Source of the DNA: Wenjunlia vitaminophila DSM 41686
Lineage (GTDB): Bacteria; Actinomycetota; Actinomycetes; Streptomycetales; Streptomycetaceae
Direction: 5' to 3'
DNA: 64,000 nt
Assembly (NCBI RefSeq): GCF_000380165.1
Contig: NZ_KB904680.1
Location: forward strand, 124,001-188,000
A program made the translations under genes and the position numbers. Below the pieces are notes generated by a model that saw only the letters and a list, made by a program, of their open reading frames with translations, made no database searches and had not been told where the DNA came from. Below are positions 45,673 to 54,254 of this stretch, piece after piece (positions within the stretch are counted from its first letter, which is position 1; each line of letters opens with the position of its first letter).

Positions 45673-46914
45673 TCACTTCCCTCCACAGGTCAGGTGGGCC
45701 AGCAGTTGGCCACTGCGGACCTGGGGCATCGGGACCGGTCCGTTCGGGGGCTCGATCGTCGCGGCCTCACCCACGGCCCACACCTCGTTCGGGCCGGCTC
45801 CTTCGATGGCCACGTAGTCGTAGATGTACTCGCTCGGCTGGGCACCCTGCGGCTTGACCTCGGTCCATGCCGTGCCGTCCCAGTGCGCCACCATCACCTG
45901 GGTGTACGAGGGGGCGACCACCGCCCAGACGTCGTCGGTGCCCGCGACGTACACGTCACGCACGTACGAGGCGTCGAACTGGCCCCGGGGAACGTCCGGG
46001 ACGGCGTCCCACCGCTCGCCGTCCCAGCGGGTCAGCACGGGCTTCCACGTGGTCGGGTCCAGGGGGCTGCCGGTCATCCCGCCCAGCCAGACGTCGCCGG
46101 CGCCGTCCACGTCGATCGTGAAGACCTGCGCCGTGGCCAGTTCCTCGGGCAGCGTCACCCGCTGCCACGCCGTGCCGTCGTAGCGCAGGACCAGGGCCTG
46201 CGCGTTGCCTTCGGCGTCCCGACCGGAGCCCGCGGCCCAGACGTCGGTGGCGGAGACCGCCGCCACCTTCTGCAGGTACGCGTACCGCGTGCCGGCCGCG
46301 GGCTGGTCCACGACCGTCCACCGGGTGCCGTCCCAGTGCTCGATCAGGGCCCCGGACGAGCCCACGTTGCCGACCGCCCAGGCGTCGTCGGGTGCCACCG
46401 AGGCGACACCGGCCAGTTCGGCGCCGCCCTCCGCCGGCCTGGGCGACACCGCGCCGGGCACCAGCGTCCACCGGGTGCCGTCCCAGCGGGCCAGTGGGTT
46501 TGCCATGTTCAGTCCCATGGTGGGGATGTCACCGGAGACCATGGCCCAGCCGCTGCTCGGGGAGTCGTAGGACATGCCGGTGGTGCGGAAGAAGCCCTGG
46601 TCGATGCCGACGGGTCCGGGTATCTGGGCGTCGTCCTCCCGCAGGGCGGTGCCGTCCCAGGTGAGGGTGCGGCTCCCGCCGCCCTGCCGGTTCTCGGCGA
46701 AGACGACGTCGTTCTTGCCGTGCACGGTGACGGCGCTGATCTTGGCGTCGGTCTGGACCGGCGCCTGTTCGACGGTCCAGGTGGGGGTGCAGGCCCGTGG
46801 GGCGGCCCCGGCCGCGGGGGTGCCCGTGGTGAGGACGGTGGTCAGCAGGGCCGCGGTGCCCAGGGCGACCGCGCCCCGGCGGAGCCGTCCGCGTGGACGA
46901 GTGGGTGTGTTCAT
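45673..46914 (-). CDS. Secreted beta-propeller protein
   Basis: A protein of 413 residues with a signal peptide of about 37 residues (RGAVALGTAALLTTVLTTGT). At least five repeats of the form WDGTxW...V, DDVWAVG recur (LIEHWDGTRWTVV, PDDAWAVGNVG, VLRYDGTAWQRV, VLTRWDGERWDAVPD, DDVWAVVAPS, AHWDGTAWTEV, NEVWAVGEA). This repeat builds a kelch-like or Sialidase-type propeller and is common in actinomycete surface proteins that bind polymers or proteins. Two cysteines (RACTP and LTCGGK) can tie the ends of the propeller together. It has 4-9-base junctions with its neighbours, so it is co-translated with the protease genes. Confidence 0.75.
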   Translation of the reverse strand: MNTPTRPRGRLRRGAVALGTAALLTTVLTTGTPAAGAAPRACTPTWTVEQAPVQTDAKISAVTVHGKNDVVFAENRQGGGSRTLTWDGTALREDDAQIPGPVGIDQGFFRTTGMSYDSPSSGWAMVSGDIPTMGLNMANPLARWDGTRWTLVPGAVSPRPAEGGAELAGVASVAPDDAWAVGNVGSSGALIEHWDGTRWTVVDQPAAGTRYAYLQKVAAVSATDVWAAGSGRDAEGNAQALVLRYDGTAWQRVTLPEELATAQVFTIDVDGAGDVWLGGMTGSPLDPTTWKPVLTRWDGERWDAVPDVPRGQFDASYVRDVYVAGTDDVWAVVAPSYTQVMVAHWDGTAWTEVKPQGAQPSEYIYDYVAIEGAGPNEVWAVGEAATIEPPNGPVPMPQVRSGQLLAHLTCGGK

Positions 46915-46923
46915 GCCGGTCTC

Positions 46924-48168
46924 CTAGAAGGCGCCGGTGCCGTTGGGGGTGCCCATGCCGCTGGGCCCGTCGTAGCCGCGGGTCGCGGTGCAGAGCTTGT
47001 CTCCGCCGCAGGCGCCGTTCGCGCCGGCGGTGATGTCGAACAGGTACTGGGCGTTCTTGTACGGGCGCTGCGCGGCGGGGGTGGTGGTGTCGGTGCCGGC
47101 CAGGCCGTACACGCCGGCGACGAACGAGGACGACACCGGGGTGCCGACGACGTTGCTCCAGCCGCCCAGGTTGCTGCTGTAGATCCGCACCGGTGTGCTG
47201 TAGGCGCCGACGGCGGCGACGTCGGCGACGGTGCGGCGGTCCCCGCAGGCGTCCTTCCGCTGCCAGGACGCCTTCTTCTCGTAGAGCGAGCAGCCCGAGC
47301 CGGTCGACGACCAGGCGCGCTCCGCCCAGCCCCGGGCGCTGCCCGGGTCCGCGAACAGCTCGGTGGCGCCGACCGCGACCACGGAGTTGTAGGCCGAGGG
47401 CATGAGCTGCCGGCCGTCGGTGTTGAAGCCCTGCCCGGCCTGGGCGGTGATCGCCACACCGGGGTGGTCGAAGGACTTCGCGTACGCCGACTGGCCCTCG
47501 AACTCGTAGTAGGCCCACATCACGGTGACCGCGTCGGCGCCCTGGTCCACGGCCTGGTCGACCGCGGCGGCCATGCTCTGCGGGGTCTCGTCGTCGGCCT
47601 CGACCAGCAGCAGGTCGCAGTTCGGGCAGGCGGCGGACGCCATCTGCAGGCCGACGGCGCCGTGCGCCTGCCAGTTGGGGTTGGCCGGCGGGAGGGTCTC
47701 CCCGCCGCGTTGGTTGACCTTGCGGAAGCAGCCGCGCTCCGCGCCGCACTCCGAAAGACCGCTGCCCTCCCGGTAGGCGGCCAGGTCGAAGGCGGCGCTG
47801 GTGTTGTCGTAGGGGACGACGACGGCGATGGTCTGCCCGCCGCCGAGCCAGTCCGAGCGCAGGTTGTACGCGTCCTGCAACTCCGCCGCCGTCAGCCCGC
47901 CACCGACGGTGTTCGGGCCGACCGACGTGCCGTCGTCGTCGGTGACGACGGAGAGCAGGCACAGCGCCTCGCCGGTGTCCCGCGGACAGGCCGGGCGGGT
48001 GGTGGCGCCGTCGGAGCCCTGGGGCGCCGTGGCCGCCCCCCGGGGGCTGTTCGCCGAGCCGGGGGTGGCGAGGGCGGTGAGGACGGTGACCAGCGACACC
48101 GCCGCCACCGCCACGGTGCGGCGCAGGCGTCTGCCCGGCCGGGTCTGTTCTTCCTGCCGTGAACGCAT
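46924..48168 (-). CDS. Secreted sedolisin-like (S53) protein lacking the catalytic residues
   Basis: A protein of 414 residues with a signal peptide (about 1-40). The fold is that of the short actinomycete S53/S8 family: LTAAELQDAYNL, TIAVVVPYDNTSAAFDLAAY, ASAACPNCDLLLVEA, HPGVAITAQAGQGF, NSVVAVGATELF. However, the catalytic Glu/Asp helix, normally GEAALDVDM, reads HGAVGLQM, so both acids are gone. The nucleophile motif GTS reads GTPVSSSFVAGVYGLAG, so Ser is replaced by Pro. The protein should be proteolytically inactive while keeping the binding groove. It lies between the protease-domain-less protein and the propeller in one operon. Confidence 0.8.
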   Translation of the reverse strand: MRSRQEEQTRPGRRLRRTVAVAAVSLVTVLTALATPGSANSPRGAATAPQGSDGATTRPACPRDTGEALCLLSVVTDDDGTSVGPNTVGGGLTAAELQDAYNLRSDWLGGGQTIAVVVPYDNTSAAFDLAAYREGSGLSECGAERGCFRKVNQRGGETLPPANPNWQAHGAVGLQMASAACPNCDLLLVEADDETPQSMAAAVDQAVDQGADAVTVMWAYYEFEGQSAYAKSFDHPGVAITAQAGQGFNTDGRQLMPSAYNSVVAVGATELFADPGSARGWAERAWSSTGSGCSLYEKKASWQRKDACGDRRTVADVAAVGAYSTPVRIYSSNLGGWSNVVGTPVSSSFVAGVYGLAGTDTTTPAAQRPYKNAQYLFDITAGANGACGGDKLCTATRGYDGPSGMGTPNGTGAF

Positions 48169-48184
48169 CTGGGTCTCCTGGCGG

Positions 48185-50704
48185 TCAGCCGGCGAGCCGG
48201 TACGCGCGGATGTTCGTCTGGGTGACGGCGTTGCCGTCGGTGTCCTCGGCGGTCACCCGCAGCGACACCCACCGGTTCGCGTCGGAGTACTCCGGGTGCG
48301 TGACCGACGCGGTGAGCGCACCGTCGGCCCGGCGTTGCGCCGCCTTCGGCGCCGACCAGGTCCGGCCGTCGTCGTAGGACACCTCGACGGTGCCGGTCAC
48401 GCCCTCCGGGGCGGCCTGGTGCTGCTGGTGCGACACCCGGAACGCGACGTCGAGGTCCGTGCCGGCGGCGGCGCGTCCGTTGACGTCCAGGGCCAGGTCG
48501 TAGTGGACGAACAGCAGCGGCAGGAACGAGCAGGACACCGCGGGGTCCCAGCAGACGGCCCGATCGGGGAGCGACGCCGCCGGGTCGGTCGGCGAGGAAC
48601 GGAACGTCCAGTCGGTGGTGTTCTTCGACTCCGGGGTGCCGGGGTCCGCTGCGCTCACGGTCAGGCGGTAGTCCGCCGGGCCGGGCACCAGGGGCAGCGC
48701 CAGCGGCGAGGGCCGCAGGTCGCTGATGGCGGTCCCGCTGTCGTAGGCCAACGCGCCGTCGCGGTAGAACCGCACCGCCGTGTCCGGGGCGTAGGCCGCG
48801 GCGTGCAGCGGGTCGGAGTCCCCGACGAGGTTGGCGTAGACCATGCCCAGGTCACCCTGGCGGCAGGCCAGGCAGGCCTGGAGCAGCGGGTCGCTGAGAC
48901 TCGGCGTCGGCGACATGCTCAGGCCGTAGCTGGGAAGCTGCGCGTAGGGGGCCGTGGCGCTCGGCACGTCCGGGCCCTTGTTCCACACCTCCTCGATGAC
49001 CTGCCCGGGGCGGACCTTGCGGCGCGGGCTGAGGATGGCCTCGCCCGCGTTCGGAAGCACCTGGGTCTGCCAGACCACCTGCTCCGGCCGGGTGGAGTAC
49101 AGGTAGTCGGTGCGCGGGCCCGCCGCCGGGTTGAGGCCGAGCCCCCAGGTGTCCAACGTCCACGGCAGTTGCACCAGGTTGAGCCGGTGCTGCGGCGCGC
49201 CGGGCTCCGTCCCGTCGACCGGTGTGTTGTACAGCTCCGACCTGACCGTGGTGAGGTCCGCCACCTTGACGGTGTACGTCAACGAGGCGGGAATCCCGCC
49301 CTCCTCCGGGAAGACCAACTGGTACGTCGGGGCGTCGCCGATCGGGTCCTCCAGCCCCTCGCTCAGGGCCGTGGTCCCGACGAAGTCGAACTCCCCCTTG
49401 GTCACCGGGCTGGTCGGCGTCGCGAACAGGCCACGGTTGCCGTTGTACGGCTCGGAGCTCAGCCCCATGTTGAACCGGCCGAGCAGGGCCGACAGCCACT
49501 CGGGGGTGACGCCGGAGACGTCGCCCCTGACGCCGGTGCGCAGGAACCCGATGAACTCGCTGCGGACCATGTCCCGGTCGGCGCCGTTGTCCAGGCCCAC
49601 CCGGTACGGCACGGCCCGCCGGGCGTCCAGCGTCACCGTGGTGTCCCTGGTGACCTTCACCTCCGGCTCGACCACCAGCGCCGCCCGGCTCGACAGGTCG
49701 TCGGCCGGCCCGGTGAACACGCTGGCCATCAGGGAGTACGTGCCCTCGGGCACGACGAACGACTTGGTGCCCTCGCTGCCGGGGAAGGCCAGGCCGACGT
49801 TGGCCAGCCGCCCGTCGTCGACGTTCTGCACGAAGCCGACCATCACCCCGGGGTTGCCGTCCCGGTCGATGCCGTTCACGGTCAGGGTGCGGTACCGCAG
49901 GCCCTTGGCCGACGTCTCCGACGCGGCGGTGGTGGCCGCCATCGGGTCGGCGGGCAGCTTCGGGGCGCCGGACGGGACGGCCAGGCCGATCCGGTCCACC
50001 CCGGGCAGGGCACCGACCGTGGCGTCGTGGGTCGCGGCGGTACGCCAGCGGCTGGCCAACAGCCGGCCCAGGCCCGCGGCGTCCTTCTTGGTCACCGTGG
50101 CTCTCACCCGGTCCGCGCCGGTGGTGGTGGTGACACGGGTGCCGGGCAGCGCCTCGGCGGTGGCCCGGCTCGCCTCGACGGTGACCGGCAGGCCGCTGGT
50201 GTGCCGGTCGTCCAGCTCCGCCCGCACCAGATAGCCGACGTTGAACAACCGGGCGTCCAGCGTGGACCCCAGGTACGGCACCGCCTCCGCCGGCACCACG
50301 TAGGTGTCCCCGGCGAACGTGAAGTGGGTGAACGTGCCCCCGGCCCGGTCCTCGCGCCCGGCCCGCGGCGCCGGGGTGGCGCTCTGGCTGCCGTCGGCCG
50401 CCACGCTCACCAGGAACCGGTCACCGGTCAGCAGCGTGACGGTGGTGGACGTGACCACCGGCGGCTCGGCGTCCTCGGCGGTGGCCGGCTGGCCGGCGGG
50501 GGCAGCGCCCGGGACGACCGGGGCCGCGGGCGTGTGGGCCGCCGCGGCGGTGGCCGGGGGGTCGGCCGTCGGGGAGACCGCGGCGGCGCCGGCCAGGCCG
50601 GCGCCCGCGGTGAGGGTGACGACGACGCCGATCACGCCGACCCGGGGCGGGCGCAGCCGGGGACGTGTTCGGGTCAATGCCGCGATCACGCGGAATCTCG
50701 ACAC
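48185..50704 (-). CDS. Secreted protein with subtilase accessory domains but no protease domain
   Basis: GTG 50704 follows CTGGAGGAACTC, giving 839 residues with a signal peptide of about 45 (VGVIGVVVTLTAGAGLAGAA). Residues about 85-245 resemble the propeptide region of large Streptomyces subtilases (TTVTLLTGDRFLVSVAADGS, FAGDTYVVPAEAVPYLGSTL, DARLFNVGYLVRAELDDRHT). At the point where the Asp-His-Ser domain should begin, a short linker leads straight into the family's C-terminal accessory region (LRYRTLTVNGIDRDGNPGVM, SFVVPEGTYSLMASVFTG, TRDTTVTLDARRAVPYRVGL). The rest is beta-rich and ends in a domain with VEVSYDDGRTWSAP. No catalytic motif exists. It may act as an inhibitor, chaperone or binding partner for the operon's active subtilisin. 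Confidence 0.72.
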   Translation of the reverse strand: MSRFRVIAALTRTRPRLRPPRVGVIGVVVTLTAGAGLAGAAAVSPTADPPATAAAAHTPAAPVVPGAAPAGQPATAEDAEPPVVTSTTVTLLTGDRFLVSVAADGSQSATPAPRAGREDRAGGTFTHFTFAGDTYVVPAEAVPYLGSTLDARLFNVGYLVRAELDDRHTSGLPVTVEASRATAEALPGTRVTTTTGADRVRATVTKKDAAGLGRLLASRWRTAATHDATVGALPGVDRIGLAVPSGAPKLPADPMAATTAASETSAKGLRYRTLTVNGIDRDGNPGVMVGFVQNVDDGRLANVGLAFPGSEGTKSFVVPEGTYSLMASVFTGPADDLSSRAALVVEPEVKVTRDTTVTLDARRAVPYRVGLDNGADRDMVRSEFIGFLRTGVRGDVSGVTPEWLSALLGRFNMGLSSEPYNGNRGLFATPTSPVTKGEFDFVGTTALSEGLEDPIGDAPTYQLVFPEEGGIPASLTYTVKVADLTTVRSELYNTPVDGTEPGAPQHRLNLVQLPWTLDTWGLGLNPAAGPRTDYLYSTRPEQVVWQTQVLPNAGEAILSPRRKVRPGQVIEEVWNKGPDVPSATAPYAQLPSYGLSMSPTPSLSDPLLQACLACRQGDLGMVYANLVGDSDPLHAAAYAPDTAVRFYRDGALAYDSGTAISDLRPSPLALPLVPGPADYRLTVSAADPGTPESKNTTDWTFRSSPTDPAASLPDRAVCWDPAVSCSFLPLLFVHYDLALDVNGRAAAGTDLDVAFRVSHQQHQAAPEGVTGTVEVSYDDGRTWSAPKAAQRRADGALTASVTHPEYSDANRWVSLRVTAEDTDGNAVTQTNIRAYRLAG

Positions 50705-50819
50705 GAGTTCCTCCAGTCGGTGGAAGTCGGTGGAAGTCGGTGGAAGGGGAGAGGGGGAGCGGCGCGCCCGGGCCCGCCGGGGCGGGCCGCCGGGGGCGAG
50801 GGGCCCGGGGCGTGGCGCG

Positions 50820-51032
50820 TCAGAGCAGCTCGAAGCCCTCGGGTGGAGGGGAGGGAGCGGGTGGCTGCGGCTCCGCGTCGCCGGACGCCGGGTCGGTTGA
50901 CGCCCCGCCGGGCCCCGGGGTGGGGCCGGCTGCCGGCGGTGGGGCGTTCTCGTCCTCCGGCGGGGGCTCCGATCCCGTGCCCCGTGGTGGGGCGGTGTGA
51001 CGATCGCCTGGTGGCGGTGCGGTGTCGGACAT
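50820..51032 (-). CDS. Proline-rich 70-residue peptide, precursor-like
   Basis: ATG 51032 follows GGAGGG at 8 bases. The product is almost entirely Pro, Gly, Ala, Glu, Asp and Thr (MSDTAPPPGDRHTAPPRGTG ... PPPEGFELL), with no signal peptide, cysteine or tryptophan. The only hydrophobic part is the C-terminal GFELL. It lies 61 bases after the LAL regulator stop and 115 bases before the 839-residue exported protein. A disordered leader with a short distinct C-terminus fits a peptide precursor or a small disordered partner; both are guesses. Because of the strong SD and position I regard it as real, but compositional bias could mimic an open frame here. Confidence 0.5.
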   Translation of the reverse strand: MSDTAPPPGDRHTAPPRGTGSEPPPEDENAPPPAAGPTPGPGGASTDPASGDAEPQPPAPSPPPEGFELL

Positions 51033-51093
51033 GACCGCAACCCTCCGCTCGGGAGGCACCCCCGGGTATGGGGAGAGGGGTAAGCAGAATTGC

Positions 51094-54033
51094 TTACCGC
51101 TCGCCCCCGGACGGCCCGAAGCTACGCATATACACGCTCAGTTCCACGCGTGAGCGCAGGTCAAGGCGGTGCAGTATGGCGCTGAGGTGCTTGTCGACGG
51201 TGCGGGTCGAAAGGAAGAGACGGCGGGCGATCTCACGGTTGGTCAGGCCCGCGGCGGCGAGCTCGGCCACCTCCCGCTGCCGGGGGGTCAACGCGGCCTC
51301 GGGGCCCGTCGCCGCGTCGCCGGCCCGCTCCTCCTCCGGCCCGGGGCGCCTGGCCACCGTCGGCCGCAGCCCGTTGCGGCGGGCCAGCCGGGCCGCCCGG
51401 TCGACGTCCCACCGCGCCCCCAGCCGCGTGTACCCGTCGATGGCCCCGAGCAGTGCCGCCCCGGCGCCGGCGTCCCCCGCGGCGAACAGGCACCGCGCCG
51501 TGTGCTCCGTGGCCTGCGCCGCCTCGTACCCGAGCCCCAGCGCCCGGAACCCCTCGGCCGCGGCGGTCAGGTGCCGGGCGGCGGCCCCGCCGTCCTGACC
51601 GGCGGCCAGCAGACCACGGGCGTGGTCCAGGGTGGGGGCGATCAGCGGGAGGTCGAGGCCGACGAGGTGACGCTCGTACCTGGCCACGGTCGCCTGCGCG
51701 GCGCTCCGGTGGCCGGCCTGGAGCAGCGCCTCGACCAGCGCGGGCAGGGCGCAGACCCCCACCGCCCACAGCTCCTGGTCCTCCCAGTCGGCGATGTCGG
51801 CGGCGCACTCGTCGAGCACCGCGGCGCTCGCCCGCCGCGCCACCGCGAGCCGCAGCAGGGCGGTGACCACCATCGGCATGAGCGAGACCAGACCGCCTTC
51901 CCGGATCCGGCGCACCACGTCGCGGAAGAGGTCCCCGGCGTGGTCCAGCTCCCCCGTCGCCAGCATCAGGCAGGCCCAGGCCGCGTCCACGGCGCCCCGG
52001 TCCGCCGGGCGCTGGATCATCTCCCCGTGCAGGAACGCGAACTCCTCCGCCAGGCCGTCCCAGGAGCCGGTGCGGAACCGGGCCGCGGCGGCGTACGCGC
52101 GGGCGCAGATCTCGGGGAACCCCCCGGCGTCCAGCGCGACGGCACCGTCCAGCGCGGCCTCGAGGAACCGGTCACCCGCCTCGCCCCGCCCCACCTGGTG
52201 GGCGGCGAGCCCCACCGAGTAGTACGCGCTGATCTCACTGCGCTGCCGGGGGCGGCCGTCGGTCTCCGCGGTGATCCGGTCGGTGAGTTCCACCCACCGG
52301 GGGTCGCCCCGCCACACGTACGCCATCGCCACCTTGCCGAGCAGGAACATCCGCAACGTGCGGTCCCCGCCCTCCGGGTAGGTGCGCAACGCCCGCTGGA
52401 GCCACCGGTCCTGCTCGGCCCACGGGAGCCCGGGACGGCCGTACCAGCCCAGCGCGACCATCGCCCAGGCCGCCAACTGCGGCTGCTGCTCCAGGTGCTC
52501 CACGGCCTCCGCGAGGAGCCGGTACCGGTCCGCCCGGTCCGACATCGGCCCCTTCAGGTCCTGGTGCATCGCCAGCAGGAACAGCAGCTCACCGCGGACC
52601 GCGGGGGTCGGGTCGTCCTCGAGCACCGCCGTCAACAGGTCCGCCACGTCGGGCAGGTGCAGCATCCGGGACGCGTCCCAGCCCAGCCGGACCGTCAGCC
52701 GCTCGCGGTGCCCGGCGGACAGCGGGGCGTGGCGCAGCACGTCCTGGAGGAGCCGTGCGGCCTCCGCGTGGTCGCCCAGCGCCCTGGCCTGGTCCGCGGC
52801 CCGCTCCGCGGCGTCCACCCACTGCGCGGTGCGGCCGGCCTCCCGCAGGTGGTGCGCCATCCGCCCCAGCGGCACCGGGGTGACCTCACGCAGCGCGTCG
52901 GCGGCCCGGGCGTGCAGGTGCGCCCGCCGGCTCGCGCCGATCTGGTCGTGGATCGCCTGGGCGGCGAGCACGTGCCGGAACGCGACCCCCTGGTCCCGCT
53001 CCAGCAGCAGACCGGACTCCAACGCCTCGTCCAGCCCGTCCGCCGCCTCCGCCTCGGTGAGTCCGCAGACGTCGGCGAGCAGCCCCGGCCGGGCCGTGGT
53101 CTGGAGCACCGCCGCGGCCTCGAGCAGCGCCCGCGCCGGCTCCGACAGCCGGGCCGCGCGTTCCCGCACCGGGTACCGCACGCCGGCGGGGACCTCGAGC
53201 TGCTCCAGCGCCCGACGCACCCAGCCGCCCTCCCACGGGATCAACTCCCCGCGCACCCTCAGCAGGGCCAGCAGTTCCTGGACGGCCAGCGGCAGCCCGG
53301 CGCTGCGTTCCCGCACGTGCTCGGCGAACGCCTCGGACACCGCGTCCGTCCCCAGGATCACGCCCACCAGGTCCCGGGTCTTCGCCGCGTCCAACGGCTC
53401 CAGGGCGAGGTGGTCCCTGGTCACCGCGTCCGGCAGCCGGGTGGCGAGCGCCTGCACGTCGGGGCTGGTCTCGTCCCCGCGGTAGGTCAGCACGACGGAC
53501 AGCCCGACCGGGGCTCGGGACAGCAGGTAGCCGAGGAACTCCACGGTCTGCTCGTCCGCCCAGTGCAGGTCCTCCATCACCAGCACCACCGGGCCGAGCG
53601 CGGCCAGGACCTCCCGCAGCCCGCGGAACAGCCGGTGCCGCTCCGCCGCTCGGTCGTCCAACGGTTCCGGGGCCGGCGGCAGCACGTCGCCCAGCTCCGG
53701 GAGCAGCCCCCGCAGCGCCCCCGCCACCGGGCTCAACGCCGCCCCTTCCGCGAACGCGTGGCCGGTGTCGCGCAGCGCGTCCACCACCGGGCCCAGCGGG
53801 AACGGCTCCCGGATGCGGGCGCAGGCTCCGGTGAGCACCCGCCGCCCGGCCAACTCCGGGTGCCCGGCCAGCTCCGCCACCAGACGGGACTTGCCGATCC
53901 CCGGCTCGCCCTCGACCACGGCCAGCGCCGGGGCGTGACCGACCGTGGCCACCAGCCGGGCCAACTCCGCGCCCCGGCCGACCAACGTGTGGGAGACCAC
54001 CCGGCCAGCAGGTGGCGGGCCCTGTGTGCTCAT
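51094..54033 (-). CDS. LAL-type LuxR family transcriptional regulator
   Basis: A protein of 979 residues. An N-terminal STAND/AAA ATPase domain carries Walker A VVEGEPGIGKSRLVAELAG (residues about 38-56), Walker B VVLVMEDLHWADEQ near 157 and DRDLAL-type sensor regions. A long helical TPR-like region covers about 350-880. The C-terminus is a LuxR/GerE HTH (ALTPRQREVAELAAAGLTNR, IARRLFLSTRTVDKHLSAIL). LAL regulators need ATP and usually activate an adjacent operon. The gene is the first of a minus-strand run with the peptide and exported-protein genes, so autoregulation with its targets is likely. Confidence 0.9.
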   Translation of the reverse strand: MSTQGPPPAGRVVSHTLVGRGAELARLVATVGHAPALAVVEGEPGIGKSRLVAELAGHPELAGRRVLTGACARIREPFPLGPVVDALRDTGHAFAEGAALSPVAGALRGLLPELGDVLPPAPEPLDDRAAERHRLFRGLREVLAALGPVVLVMEDLHWADEQTVEFLGYLLSRAPVGLSVVLTYRGDETSPDVQALATRLPDAVTRDHLALEPLDAAKTRDLVGVILGTDAVSEAFAEHVRERSAGLPLAVQELLALLRVRGELIPWEGGWVRRALEQLEVPAGVRYPVRERAARLSEPARALLEAAAVLQTTARPGLLADVCGLTEAEAADGLDEALESGLLLERDQGVAFRHVLAAQAIHDQIGASRRAHLHARAADALREVTPVPLGRMAHHLREAGRTAQWVDAAERAADQARALGDHAEAARLLQDVLRHAPLSAGHRERLTVRLGWDASRMLHLPDVADLLTAVLEDDPTPAVRGELLFLLAMHQDLKGPMSDRADRYRLLAEAVEHLEQQPQLAAWAMVALGWYGRPGLPWAEQDRWLQRALRTYPEGGDRTLRMFLLGKVAMAYVWRGDPRWVELTDRITAETDGRPRQRSEISAYYSVGLAAHQVGRGEAGDRFLEAALDGAVALDAGGFPEICARAYAAAARFRTGSWDGLAEEFAFLHGEMIQRPADRGAVDAAWACLMLATGELDHAGDLFRDVVRRIREGGLVSLMPMVVTALLRLAVARRASAAVLDECAADIADWEDQELWAVGVCALPALVEALLQAGHRSAAQATVARYERHLVGLDLPLIAPTLDHARGLLAAGQDGGAAARHLTAAAEGFRALGLGYEAAQATEHTARCLFAAGDAGAGAALLGAIDGYTRLGARWDVDRAARLARRNGLRPTVARRPGPEEERAGDAATGPEAALTPRQREVAELAAAGLTNREIARRLFLSTRTVDKHLSAILHRLDLRSRVELSVYMRSFGPSGGER

Positions 54034-54099
54034 CTGCCCGTGGCCCCCTGCCGTGCCGTGATCGCCGGCTCATTGAAAGCCGGCCTTGTCGGGCATGTC

Positions 54100-54127
54100 A
54101 ACCGTTCCCGCACGTGGCGGAACCGTT
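54100..54127. promoter_or_regulatory. AACCGTT repeat pair upstream of the LAL regulator
   Basis: aaccgtt occurs at 54100-54106 and again at 54121-54127, a direct repeat exactly 21 bases apart (two helical turns). With flanking bases it also forms an inverted repeat, aaccgttcc against ggaaccgtt, with one mismatch. It lies about 70-95 bases upstream of the LAL start, a plausible activator site. Confidence 0.35.
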
Positions 54128-54254
54128 GGTACCGCCACCCGCGGGGAGTCCCCGAGGGGCCCGCCGGAGAAGCGCGCGGAGCCGTGAGCGGGACGACGGG
54201 GGCCAGTACCGGGGGCGGGAGGGGGTGCGCGGGTGGGCTCGTGCTCCGCGGTGG

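Noticed and set aside
50820-51032. Cleavable leader with Cys/Ser/Thr core, i.e. a lanthipeptide-type precursor
   Set aside because: There is no cysteine and no modification enzyme nearby; only a general peptide-precursor possibility is kept.
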